A stretch of DNA of 64,000 nt from Thiodiazotropha sp040506195 (GTDB taxonomy: Bacteria > Pseudomonadota > Gammaproteobacteria > Chromatiales > Chromatiaceae), in assembly GCA_040506195.1 (NCBI GenBank), contig JBEVXH010000004.1, positions 463,482-527,481 on the forward strand, read 5' to 3'. Position 1 is the first letter of the stretch; every line of letters starts with the position of its first letter. Under the pieces are notes generated by a model. That model was not told the origin of the DNA, made no database searches, and was given only the letters and a program-made list of their open reading frames with translations. Of this stretch, positions 17,162-25,079 are shown in pieces. The translations under genes and the position numbers were made by a program.

Positions 17162-18556
17162 GTGACCAAACGCGCGCTCATCGTCGATGATTCAAAAACC
17201 GCTCGACAGGTCTTGTCGGGCAAGCTCTCGAAATATGGAATATCCGTGGTGGCGCTAGAGTCGGCTGCGGCGGCAATCGATTTTCTGTATGAAAATGCAC
17301 CAGATGCCATCTTTATGGACTATGAGATGCCCGGTATGGACGGCTTTCAGGCCTTGAAGGTCATCAAGTCCAACCCGAATACGGCCGTCATCCCCGTCAT
17401 GATGTATACCTCCAAGGCGGGAGGTTTGGAAGTCAGTCAGGCAAGGGCGCTCGGGGCGGTCGGGGTATTGCCGAAACAGCTGGAGGTGCAGGATCTGGAG
17501 GATGTGCTCCGCTCACTGCATCTGATGCCCGACCAGGAGTCCCTGGTACCCGGTTTCGAAGATAGTGAGTTGGAGAGTGTGAGAGCTGTTCACCGTCAAA
17601 GCAATATTCACTCGATCACTGAACACGAACGTCGTAAATCAGCCGTGGTTGAACCGGTAAGTCTGCCCATGGATGGCGTATTGGGTCCATTGCCGACAGG
17701 AGACGATTCCCTGAAGCGCTTCATACGCAAGGAGCAGAATCTGAGTGAAATACGGCTTCAGGAAAAGCTGGAAAAGCATTTTGCCGAGACCCAAAGCGAA
17801 CTGTATGAGCTGGAAGCGCTGCAAGAGGTGTCGAGATTCCAGGCCAGGAGGGCGCAGATACTGGGTGGGTTAAGTCTCCTGTTTATCCTCGTCGGCTTTG
17901 CCATCACCTACTACTTCCTGGTGTTATCCCCGGCACAAAAAAAAGCGGTTATCGGGTCTGACCCTGACAGCGAGGCTATTTACGAGTTGATCAGTGCGCA
18001 GAACGAGCAGATTGAACAGATGTCCCGGAAAATTGAAGAAACCGGGTATGGCAGCGTGGCGTCACCGGGTTCATTGATTCCGGTTAATTTGATCGAGTGG
18101 GCAGCGAACCAGGGGACAGAGTTCGAGTACGGCGAGATTCCCTTTAACGATCAACGGGCTCTCTGGCTGGCTGAACTGGTCGATCAACTCAAGGAGGCGG
18201 GTTTTCGCGGTACTATCGAGTTGCGGGCAACCCACGGCAACTATTGTCTGCAGAAAAGTGAGGGAGACGAATATGTCCTGGCCAATGACGGGCTGGCTGT
18301 CAGCGAATGTCTGTTTGCGGCAGATCACCGTGACAGCAATGACTATATCAACGGCCAATCCGTCGCATTCGCCAACTATATGAATGTGGAGTTGGCCAGG
18401 AGTGGCGGTGAGTTGGAGATTCTGCTTTTCAGCAGTGGCTTCAATGACCCGTTGATACCCTATCCCTCGGTCTATGAGGTGAAGATAGCAAAAGAGTGGA
18501 ATCGGATCGCCACACAGAATCAGCGGATCAGGGTCAGTCTCTATAGCAACTTGTGA
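17162..18556 (+). CDS. Membrane-anchored response-regulator protein
   Basis: 464 residues with an uncommon layout: an N-terminal receiver domain (VDDSKTAR, phosphoacceptor Asp in FMDYEMPGMDGF, MYTSKA, PKQ), a charged helical linker (~130-220), one transmembrane helix near 230-250 (LLFILVGFAITYYFLVL), then a ~200-residue C-terminal domain that would be periplasmic. I do not recognise the C-terminal domain; it contains LRATHGNYCLQ. The GTG at 17162 is the only reasonable start. It may carry signals between cytoplasmic phosphorelay and the envelope; no kinase is adjacent. Confidence 0.75.
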   Translation: MTKRALIVDDSKTARQVLSGKLSKYGISVVALESAAAAIDFLYENAPDAIFMDYEMPGMDGFQALKVIKSNPNTAVIPVMMYTSKAGGLEVSQARALGAVGVLPKQLEVQDLEDVLRSLHLMPDQESLVPGFEDSELESVRAVHRQSNIHSITEHERRKSAVVEPVSLPMDGVLGPLPTGDDSLKRFIRKEQNLSEIRLQEKLEKHFAETQSELYELEALQEVSRFQARRAQILGGLSLLFILVGFAITYYFLVLSPAQKKAVIGSDPDSEAIYELISAQNEQIEQMSRKIEETGYGSVASPGSLIPVNLIEWAANQGTEFEYGEIPFNDQRALWLAELVDQLKEAGFRGTIELRATHGNYCLQKSEGDEYVLANDGLAVSECLFAADHRDSNDYINGQSVAFANYMNVELARSGGELEILLFSSGFNDPLIPYPSVYEVKIAKEWNRIATQNQRIRVSLYSNL

Positions 18557-18620
18557 TCTGCTGTACCTCCTGTCACTGCGTCTTCACAAACTCTGTATAA
18601 AAAAAGCGGTTATGGCCTGA

Positions 18621-20084
18621 TCACGCAGTGACGGTTCTACTCGAGGCCCAGTTGCGCAAATAGGTGATCTTCTCGGCCATCAGAACCGAGAGGGGCCTGG
18701 TCTGTTCTAACTCGCTCAGGATATGTGCGGTATCCAGTGGCTCTTTTGACGCATGGGAGGCGTAGAGCGAGGCGACTATGGCCTGTTCGATCTCGGCGCC
18801 TGAAAAACCCTCGCTGGCGTCGCGCAATCTGTCTATATCGAATGCAGCCGGGTCCTGCTCACGCTTGCCTAGATGGATGCGGAAAATCGCTTCACGAACC
18901 AGGGGCTCCGGAAGATCGACGAAAAAGACCTCGTCGAATCGTCCCTTGCGCAGCAGTTCGGGCGGCAGCATCTCGATGTCGTTGGCGGTGGCTACCAGAA
19001 AAACCCTGGAGTCACGTTCGGCCATCCAGGTGAGCAAGGTGCCGAGAATGCGTTTTGAGGGACCGCCCTCATCATCTGTGGCGAGTCCTTTCTCGATTTC
19101 GTCGATCCACAGTACGCAGGGCGCCATGGATTCGGCGGTCTTCAGAGATTCCCGTAGATTGCGTTCGGTTTCGCCGTAGAACTTGTTGTAGAGGGCGGCG
19201 AAGTCGAGGCGCAACAGGGGCAGGTGCCAGCTGCCGGCGACCGATTTAGCGGCCAGGCTCTTGCCGCCGCCCTGTACGCCCAGGAGGAGAATCCCCTTGG
19301 GAAGGTCGAGTCCGCTCGGCGGTTGTTTCGCCACGAAGATGGCGCGGCGTTGCTCCAGCCAGCGTTTCAGGTTGGCGAGGCCGGCCACCTGGCTGAACTT
19401 GGCACTGTCGAGTTCGAGGGAGAGCACGCCGGTACTGTCGAGCAGGCGGTACTTTGTTTTGGCCAGGTCATCGAGATCGTTCTCCGTCAGCATGCCGTCG
19501 TCATAGATGGCATTGCGTATCAGTTGTCTGGCGTCCCTCAGGCTGAGTCCGGAGAGATTGCTCAGCATGGGCTCGATCACTTCGCGACTTGCCTTGACGT
19601 TGCGATTGTTATGGCGTCCCCACTCCCGGATTTCCGCCTGGAGCAGTTGTTTCAATGCATACCGGTCCGGCAGCGAGAGCTCGAATCTGGTAGAGAGCGA
19701 GCGTAATTCGTCAGGTATCTCGGCGTTGTGGCTGATCAGCACGAGGGTCTGCGACGGGTTTCCCAGTGCGATCTCCTTGAGTTGTCGCAGGGTCAGTGGG
19801 TCGTCCAGCCAGTGATGGATATCCATCAGCATATAGATTGCAGGCGCTGTACGACCGGCAAGTTCGGCGAGTACCCTGGAGGGCTCCTTGATGGTCAGGT
19901 GGGTGGTCTGGTTGGTATGCAGGTTGGTCAACCCGCTGGCCACGGTCCAGCGCAACAGCTGGCGGCCCAGTTGGTTGGCGAGGCGTTCAAAAAGGGTCTC
20001 TACCTGCTTTTCATCATCACTTTCGATGAAGAGAATGGAGGTGCCGGAACTGATGATGAGTTCGATGTCTTGTAAGTCGCTCAT
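18621..20084 (-). CDS. Ycf46-like AAA+ ATPase
   Basis: A 487-residue AAA+ protein of the type annotated Ycf46/ATPase in cyanobacteria and proteobacteria. The first ~240 residues are a variable domain (an apparently degenerate P-loop domain plus helical part); the second half is a classical AAA module with Walker A GVQGGGKSLAAKS, Walker B VLWIDEIEKG, sensor 1 VATANDIEMLPPELLRKGRFDE with the arginine finger region, and sensor 2 FSGAEIEQAI. The ATG at 20084 begins MSDLQDIELI, the family start, rather than the upstream TTG. Role in bacteria is not settled, with links to carbon utilisation in cyanobacteria. Confidence 0.85.
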   Translation of the reverse strand: MSDLQDIELIISSGTSILFIESDDEKQVETLFERLANQLGRQLLRWTVASGLTNLHTNQTTHLTIKEPSRVLAELAGRTAPAIYMLMDIHHWLDDPLTLRQLKEIALGNPSQTLVLISHNAEIPDELRSLSTRFELSLPDRYALKQLLQAEIREWGRHNNRNVKASREVIEPMLSNLSGLSLRDARQLIRNAIYDDGMLTENDLDDLAKTKYRLLDSTGVLSLELDSAKFSQVAGLANLKRWLEQRRAIFVAKQPPSGLDLPKGILLLGVQGGGKSLAAKSVAGSWHLPLLRLDFAALYNKFYGETERNLRESLKTAESMAPCVLWIDEIEKGLATDDEGGPSKRILGTLLTWMAERDSRVFLVATANDIEMLPPELLRKGRFDEVFFVDLPEPLVREAIFRIHLGKREQDPAAFDIDRLRDASEGFSGAEIEQAIVASLYASHASKEPLDTAHILSELEQTRPLSVLMAEKITYLRNWASSRTVTA

Positions 20085-20257
20085 TCCTGTAGCGGTGTAT
20101 CCTATTGAGTCGGTTTGTATGCATTGCATGGCCAATCTATACGATAGGCGACATGGGTTCAACTTCATTCACGCCCGCGCTCTGCAAGGGTAACATCTTC
20201 GGAGAGTGGGCTGTTGCGATTGTATGTCTAGCTTTGAATGACCATGGTTCGCTACTA

Positions 20258-20282
20258 TATTCATATTTGTTGAATATGAATA
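20258..20282. promoter_or_regulatory. Palindromic operator upstream of the decayed parDE
   Basis: Perfect 10-base inverted repeat TATTCATATT - TGTTG - AATATGAATA, ending 12 bases before the parD-like ATG. Toxin-antitoxin operons of this type are autorepressed at such palindromes overlapping the promoter, so this is the likely ParD binding site. Its perfection contrasts with the broken genes behind it. Confidence 0.55.
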
Positions 20283-20294
20283 GTTTAGGCATTT

Positions 20295-20540
20295 ATGGCA
20301 ACGACCAGTTTGAGTTTGGGTGAAAAAACAGGGAGGTTTTCATCAATAACGAAATTGCCAGCGGACGCTATGGTTCCACGAGCGAAGTTGTGCGTGATGC
20401 ATTACGTGAGATGGAAGAGCAAAACAGCAGGATTGCCGCCCTTCAATCCTGTTTCGGGAAAGCTGAGATGCATGTAAGATAGAGAGTATGTGGAGATTTT
20501 TTCTATGGATGGGCTATTGAACTCATTGGATGAGGAATGA
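20295..20540 (+). pseudogene. parD: ParD-type antitoxin pseudogene
   Basis: Three pieces of a ParD/CopG-type antitoxin can be read in alternating frames. Piece 1 (from 20295): MATTSLSLGE. Piece 2 (about 20339-20482, shifted frame): FINNEIASGRYGSTSEVVRD then ALREMEEQNSRIAALQ, ending in TAG at 20480. Piece 3 (back in the first frame): MDGLLNSLDEE with TGA at 20538-20540. The last stop overlaps the parE ATG as ATGA, as in intact operons. Two frameshifts therefore inactivate it. Identification by the well-known ParD pattern ASGRYGSxSEVVRxxLR. Confidence 0.75.
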
Positions 20541-20743
20541 CAAACAGATATAGGATCACACACAAGGCCGTACAATACTTAAGTAATATTGGATGCTACA
20601 CACGGGGCATGTGGGAAGGAAATCAGCGAAGCTACTATTCACGTGGTTGTATCGCGCTCAGATCCATATACTCAATGCCGTTTCATACGGCCACTCTCTC
20701 ATCCCAGGTTTTATGCTTACCTTCGTCACGCATCAATTCGTGA
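20537..20743 (+). pseudogene. parE: ParE-type toxin, truncated remnant
   Basis: The frame starts MTNRYRITHKAVQYLSNIG and continues CYTRGMWEGNQRSYYSR, matching the N-terminal ~40 residues of RelE/ParE toxins (helix pair then the W-G-x-x-Q-R-x-x-Y motif). After that similarity ends and the frame runs on about 25 unrelated residues into the end of the opposite-strand sulfotransferase-like gene, so the catalytic C-terminal sheet is missing. With the broken parD it forms a dead toxin-antitoxin module. Confidence 0.65.
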
Positions 20744-21717
20744 TCAATCAAAATTTGGTACGCCAAGCTTACATCCTTGGCGGAGAGTACCTCAAAGGCA
20801 TTGACTGTTTCCGGCCATGACCTTGTCCAGCGTCGAGACGTTTGCCCATCCGGCTTGAAGGTTGCAGTATTGAGTATGTGTTCTGAACGTTCCAGACTGT
20901 CCGCGCCCAGCCAATTGACAAGGGGAAACTGCATACGCTTGGGATCATTCTCTATGCAATCAAAATCCACGACTGACGCCAATTCAGGATAACGAGCAGC
21001 CAACATTCGAAACATATGCTGGATTAAGGTAATTGTGAAGATTTTCATCTGCACACGGCGTTGACGTCTTGAAGACAGACGCTGTATCAATTTATAGGCA
21101 TGCAGTATTGCGCGAAGATCGTGAGATAGAAAGCGCCTCAGAAATCGGGATTCCATAACGGCTTCACTCTCCAAATCGAGATAGGGGGTATTTAATCCCT
21201 CCCGCGAATAGATCTGCTCGGCAAGTATGACGGGGTCACTTATATAGAACAGGGCATGACACTGTAATTCCCGCAACAGGGCTTCAGTCGCCAGCAGGCT
21301 ATGCGTCTCTTTCATGATGAGTAAAACCCGAGGTCTCTTACTGTTCTCCATTAGTAGTAAATCGTAATTGGTATCCGCAAGATTATTTTCAGCATAAATC
21401 CGGTAGACGCGGTTCAAGGGGTGGTCTGCTGTCAACTTCTTATGATAGGGAATTGCCAATCTGTCAACATGAGTGGACAGGGTCAGTTTGGGCTCAAACT
21501 TTGCGAGTGGACTATGGATAAAGCGGCTGTTGGGTAATGGTTGTGACAGAAGATGTGTCAAATGATTAATGCCAGTGCCATGAATTCCCAGTATCAAATG
21601 AATGTCACCGCCATTGCCCATATAACCTGCATGGGGCATAAATTTCTGGTTGATGCGTTTGTTCCACAGGTAGTGGTTGAAAAGCAAGCGTTTGCTTTTT
21701 TTGGGAATCTTTTTCAT
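20683..21717 (-). CDS. Sulfotransferase-like protein
   Basis: A 344-residue protein with features of P-loop sulfotransferases: an N-terminal loop LILGIHGTGINHLTHLLS in the position of the PAPS 5'-phosphosulfate loop (usually GxPRSGTT), and a later segment LQCHALFYISDPVILAEQIYS resembling the 3'-phosphate motif region. The basic N-terminus (MKKIPKKSKRLLF) is short, with no signal peptide. Start at the ATG 21717; TTG 21729 is an alternative. Accessory island gene with lower GC than its left neighbours. The substrate cannot be told; it could equally be a diverged family without activity. Confidence 0.5.
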   Translation of the reverse strand: MKKIPKKSKRLLFNHYLWNKRINQKFMPHAGYMGNGGDIHLILGIHGTGINHLTHLLSQPLPNSRFIHSPLAKFEPKLTLSTHVDRLAIPYHKKLTADHPLNRVYRIYAENNLADTNYDLLLMENSKRPRVLLIMKETHSLLATEALLRELQCHALFYISDPVILAEQIYSREGLNTPYLDLESEAVMESRFLRRFLSHDLRAILHAYKLIQRLSSRRQRRVQMKIFTITLIQHMFRMLAARYPELASVVDFDCIENDPKRMQFPLVNWLGADSLERSEHILNTATFKPDGQTSRRWTRSWPETVNAFEVLSAKDVSLAYQILIDHELMRDEGKHKTWDERVAV

Positions 21718-22152
21718 CAGAGATCTCAATGGTTATCGCATCGTCCCTGAAAGCTCGAGAAAGAAACATGCTTGTGAAATTATTATCGTATCGATGTCAT
21801 GGATGATGTGAAGCTGATCGCAAAATACTGTCTGTTAACAGATAGTAAATTATTTGGGTTATAGTTTTGCGAAAGGTGTATACAAGGAGACCTATCAATT
21901 GGAATTTGGAAATCCCTGGATATATTAAATCGTTGACGAGTGGGTGCGGGGGATGGTGTATTGATTTTTCCCGTAAAAAGTTTAGTGAAAAGGTGTGGAA
22001 TTTTACCTGAATCTGTTGGGTATCCCCGAATGCGCAAGCAGAGTGCCGGCCACCGCTGTATGGCAAGATAATCCAGACACCCATAGTTAATTTGCTAGTT
22101 TCGGATAAATCCGGCAACCTCTAACCATCATCTGCAATCAAGGAGTGATACG
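21718..22152. other. AT-rich gap inside the island
   Basis: 435 bases without a convincing gene. Short minus-strand frames lack a ribosome site and resemble nothing known. It probably holds the promoter of the sulfotransferase-like gene and debris from the insertion of the adjacent transposase remnant. Confidence 0.5.
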
Positions 22153-22450
22153 ATGCCTAAACCAAGGAAGGCCCTGGTTCTACTGAAAGAAACACCCTAC
22201 TACCATTGCGTCTCTCGTTGCGTCCGCCATACTCTCAAACCGCTATCACGCCATACTCCATGTCGATACCGAGCAAGCTTCAGGATGTAACGATGAGGAG
22301 ATTATCGAACGTTGGGAACGCCTCTTTTCACTCCCAGTGATCATGCAGCGCTATCTTGCCAAAAAAGCAATTACACAAGCAGAACGCGAAACGGTGCCGG
22401 AATTACTGACAAAATGGCGTATGCGGCTTCACAGTATCAGCTTTTTTTAA
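22153..22450 (+). pseudogene. REP-associated tyrosine transposase (RAYT) remnant
   Basis: The start MPKPRKALVLLKETPYYHCV followed by SRCVR is the N-terminus of RAYT (IS200-like Y1) transposases. Soon after, a different frame continues at the motif normally reading NHYH (here SNRYHAILHVDTEQA), and on through DEEIIERWERLFSLPVIMQR to KWRMRLHSISFF, then TAA. About 100 residues of the middle, and the intact HUH histidine pair, are missing. A ribosome site AAGGAGTGATACG precedes the ATG. Clearly an internally deleted, frameshifted copy. Confidence 0.8.
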
Positions 22451-22515
22451 AAAAACTTGATTGGTTATCCTGATTTTCCTGAAAGGAAATAGGAGGTTAG
22501 GATGGGTAATGTCTT

Positions 22516-22557
22516 GCTTACAGCTTACAGCTTACAGCTTACAGCTTACAGCTTACA
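22516..22557 (+). repeat. 7-base tandem repeat, six units
   Basis: Six head-to-tail copies of GCTTACA with no mismatch, about 300 bases upstream of the LuxR-type gene. Such a heptamer run can change length by slipped-strand replication. It lies outside any gene, so if it matters it would do so through promoter spacing, and at this distance that is doubtful. Confidence 0.9.
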
Positions 22558-22859
22558 TGTTTACATTGCTATGATGTTGTTTTTCAAGGGTTTCGAATTT
22601 TTGTCTCGAAATCAGTATGAACAGTTGTGAAAATACCGTAGAAGTGCGTTATTTCTTTTTTTTCAATAAGTTGCCTGCACCTGCACTGTATCAAAATGGG
22701 GATGAACAAAGCAGCCTTACTTCAATTTAACGGGATAGCAGTGTTGGCAGATATTTATTAAATGACGGAATAATGATAAAAATTGTCCCATCAGAAGATT
22801 GTGCTATAAAGACGAGGAATAACGCTATATTTTAAAGAAACCATTTAGATCAGGTACTG

Positions 22860-23624
22860 ATGCTAAATTCAAGCTCAATTATCAATAAAGAATCACTTGC
22901 ACTGGCCGTATCGCGAATTCATCGAAGCCGATCCCTGGAAGAGTTGCAAAAAACCTTTTTTGCAACCACACCTCAGTTTGTGGATGCCGATGCTTTCGGT
23001 ATGTATTTGCTAGATGAAAAGCACAAAACAAAAGAACTTTTCTCTTATCAAGCAAACCAAAAGTTTTTGACAGAGTATGAAGATATTCGTCGAAGTGATC
23101 CTATCTTCATGCACATGCTCAAGAAAAAATCGCTCACCCACTCACTAGAAGTTTTTCGAGATCGAGATTGGCGCAAACAGCCTCTTTATAAATTCTTATC
23201 TAAGTGGGGTTTGGATCATACTATTGAAGCGCCTTTGATAGTTGACGGCCAAATAATAGGCACATTGAATATGGCCAGGGGAGGGAAGCATTTTCGAAAT
23301 GACTCTCTAATCTACGCCCAGTTTATATGTGGTGAAATAAATTCCGCCTATAAATGCATCTGTGAGATAGCTGAGTTAAAAAAAGATATAGCTTGTCTGA
23401 AGATCCCTTCTGATACCATCGATAATTTTTCCCCTCGACAACAAGAGGTTCTTCAATTAGCCATATCCGGAGCGAGTAATCGAGTGATTGCGGATCGTAT
23501 GAATATATCCGAAAATACAGTTCGTCATCATATAAAACATATCTATCGGGAGCTTGATGTGCATAATCGAGCTGAATTAGTTCAACGGACTTATTCGTGC
23601 CGGGCAAAAAGAAAAAGCACTTAA
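22860..23624 (+). CDS. LuxR-type transcription regulator with GAF-like sensor domain
   Basis: A 254-residue regulator. The C-terminal HTH is canonical LuxR/FixJ type (FSPRQQEVLQLAISGASNRV, then NISENTVRHHIKHIYREL). Residues ~20-170 form an autoinducer-binding- or GAF-like domain (DADAFGMYLLDE; a W-rich stretch DRDWRKQPLYKFLSKWG; IGTLNMARG), so it should respond to a small ligand. No luxI synthase is near, making it a LuxR solo. It is followed by a terminator and the convergent nitrilase gene; it is the probable regulator of the catabolic-looking genes beside it. AT-rich composition marks it as island DNA. Confidence 0.82.
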   Translation: MLNSSSIINKESLALAVSRIHRSRSLEELQKTFFATTPQFVDADAFGMYLLDEKHKTKELFSYQANQKFLTEYEDIRRSDPIFMHMLKKKSLTHSLEVFRDRDWRKQPLYKFLSKWGLDHTIEAPLIVDGQIIGTLNMARGGKHFRNDSLIYAQFICGEINSAYKCICEIAELKKDIACLKIPSDTIDNFSPRQQEVLQLAISGASNRVIADRMNISENTVRHHIKHIYRELDVHNRAELVQRTYSCRAKRKST

Positions 23625-23635
23625 AGCTTTATGTA

Positions 23636-23677
23636 ATCCCGCAAGCCGTTATACATATAGCGGATGCGGGATTTTTG
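23636..23677. terminator. Terminator between luxR-type and nitrilase genes
   Basis: Hairpin ATCCCGCA ... TGCGGGAT with an inner CCG/CGG pair, followed by TTTTT on the plus strand. It lies in the 75-base gap between convergent genes and may serve the plus-strand gene mainly. Confidence 0.75.
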
Positions 23678-23699
23678 CTTATGTAAACAATGTAGAGCT

Positions 23700-24791
23700 T
23701 CAATCGTTTGATAAATAGGAGGGGCGTTTCCAAATTCCTCTATCAAACATACGCTGAGTAGCTTCAGCGACAACCTTGTCGTTTTCATCATGTTTTAATG
23801 GTGGATCGATTAAGCAACGGTTTTGTTCATATAAAGGCTTATCATAGATTAGACGAAATTGTTCTGTTCTAAGATCCTTTAACCAATTACCCCAGCGTGA
23901 TCGCGCACGATATTGACGTAATGCCTCTATATCGATGATTGCACCTGAATAGGAGGCAGTGCCGCCTGCCTTATGATTGGATATCACTCGGCCCTGATAG
24001 TCGACAATCATTGAGTTTCCACCAAAGGTATCAATGGGGAACTGCGATTCAGGCATGGGTGCGTATGATGCAGGATTTGGCGCAATGACATACATGGTAT
24101 TATCCAGTGCTCTCGCGCGATTTTGAATTTCCCAAAGGCCATTCGCCACATAGGGTTCAGGATAGCTGGGGCGGTAAACAATCTCAGCTCCATTCATCGC
24201 CAGACCTCGTGATGTTTCCGGATAACTCCCTTCCATACAGATGATACAGCCTATGCGTCCGATTTCTGTTTCGGCTACCGGAAAGAATGCATCTAGTCCC
24301 GTACCATAAAGTTCAGTCCAACGCTCCCAAACATCGTGGGGGACGGTGGAATGTTCTCTAGCAAATACCTGCATTTTATAATGCACATGAATGACCTCGC
24401 CCTTAGGATCGATAACAAATGCGCAGTTGAAAAAACGCTCAGAAAACTTTGGGTGCTTGGCTTTTGCCTGCGCAATAATGAAAGCGTCTAGGTCTCTGGC
24501 AAGTTCTCCGAGATATTCGGTTTCTTTACCGGGAATATCTATTGCAGATCGCTCAACATAATCCACATGGTCCCAGTCAAAAATCTCATCGGTGAATCCC
24601 TGAAGAGCACCCTCGGGAATGGTTATCAGTTTTACTGGAAGATCAATTGCAGATAGCCAGACAGCAGCTCTACTGAGTTCTGCAATATGATCGAGATTGC
24701 GAATGATATCATCACGTTTGTGAGCGCCTTGTATAACGGGCTGTAAAGCGAGTGCCATATATTGCTTAATAGGATCAATCTTATTTGGCAT
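23700..24791 (-). CDS. Nitrilase-superfamily carbon-nitrogen hydrolase
   Basis: A 363-residue cytoplasmic hydrolase of the nitrilase/amidase superfamily, splitting C-N bonds of nitriles, amides or carbamates. The catalytic triad is visible: Glu in LITIPEGALQGF, Lys in HVHYKMQVF, Cys in IGCIICMEGSYPE. The frame extends to a TTG at 24842, but the ATG at 24791 has GGAG eight bases upstream. Longer than a simple amidase because of a C-terminal tail ending KRPSYLSND. It is divergent from the NTF2/SDR/cytochrome/FAD operon, sharing a 290-base promoter region. Substrate unknown; it may process a nitrogen-bearing product of that pathway. Confidence 0.85.
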   Translation of the reverse strand: MPNKIDPIKQYMALALQPVIQGAHKRDDIIRNLDHIAELSRAAVWLSAIDLPVKLITIPEGALQGFTDEIFDWDHVDYVERSAIDIPGKETEYLGELARDLDAFIIAQAKAKHPKFSERFFNCAFVIDPKGEVIHVHYKMQVFAREHSTVPHDVWERWTELYGTGLDAFFPVAETEIGRIGCIICMEGSYPETSRGLAMNGAEIVYRPSYPEPYVANGLWEIQNRARALDNTMYVIAPNPASYAPMPESQFPIDTFGGNSMIVDYQGRVISNHKAGGTASYSGAIIDIEALRQYRARSRWGNWLKDLRTEQFRLIYDKPLYEQNRCLIDPPLKHDENDKVVAEATQRMFDRGIWKRPSYLSND

Positions 24792-24906
24792 GCCTGCTAC
24801 TCCAGTGGTAGTTATATTTGCACTGACTATTTTTCTGCCCAATCCCTTGGCTCACAACTACCCGAACGGGTGGTTGTGTGAGTTAGCCAGGTTTACTAAT
24901 AATGAA

Positions 24907-24930
24907 TTAACCCGATTAATGAATCGTTAA
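24907..24930. promoter_or_regulatory. Candidate operator between nitrilase gene and the FAD/cytochrome operon
   Basis: TTAACCCGATT - AATG - AATCGTTAA is an imperfect dyad in the divergent promoter region. LuxR-type regulators bind dyads of about this length, so it may be the site of the neighbouring regulator. The symmetry is incomplete (two unmatched C), so confidence is low. Confidence 0.25.
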
Positions 24931-25079
24931 CTAACCGAGTTACCCATAAAAAGCAGGCACCTCCTAATGAGATTAACTGGGGGATAGTAATGTCATGGAT
25001 AAAACGAACTGCACCTTTTATCAAGGTATTTCACCGAGAAGTGTTGTGCCGTAATGAGGAAGAAGACATAGGAGGATGT

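Noticed and set aside
18569..18635. Inverted repeat GTCACTGCGT ... ACGCAGTGAC between the convergent receiver and AAA+ genes, as a terminator
   Set aside because: The arms are about 45 bases apart, the right one lies within the end of the AAA+ gene, and no T-run follows, so termination is not convincing.
20295..20477. 60-codon frame as a small intact gene
   Set aside because: Only its first ten residues make sense; the rest is out-of-frame ParD, so it is called a pseudogene.
21797..22117. 106-codon minus-strand frame in the island
   Set aside because: AT-rich stretch without ribosome site, coding pattern or known motif.
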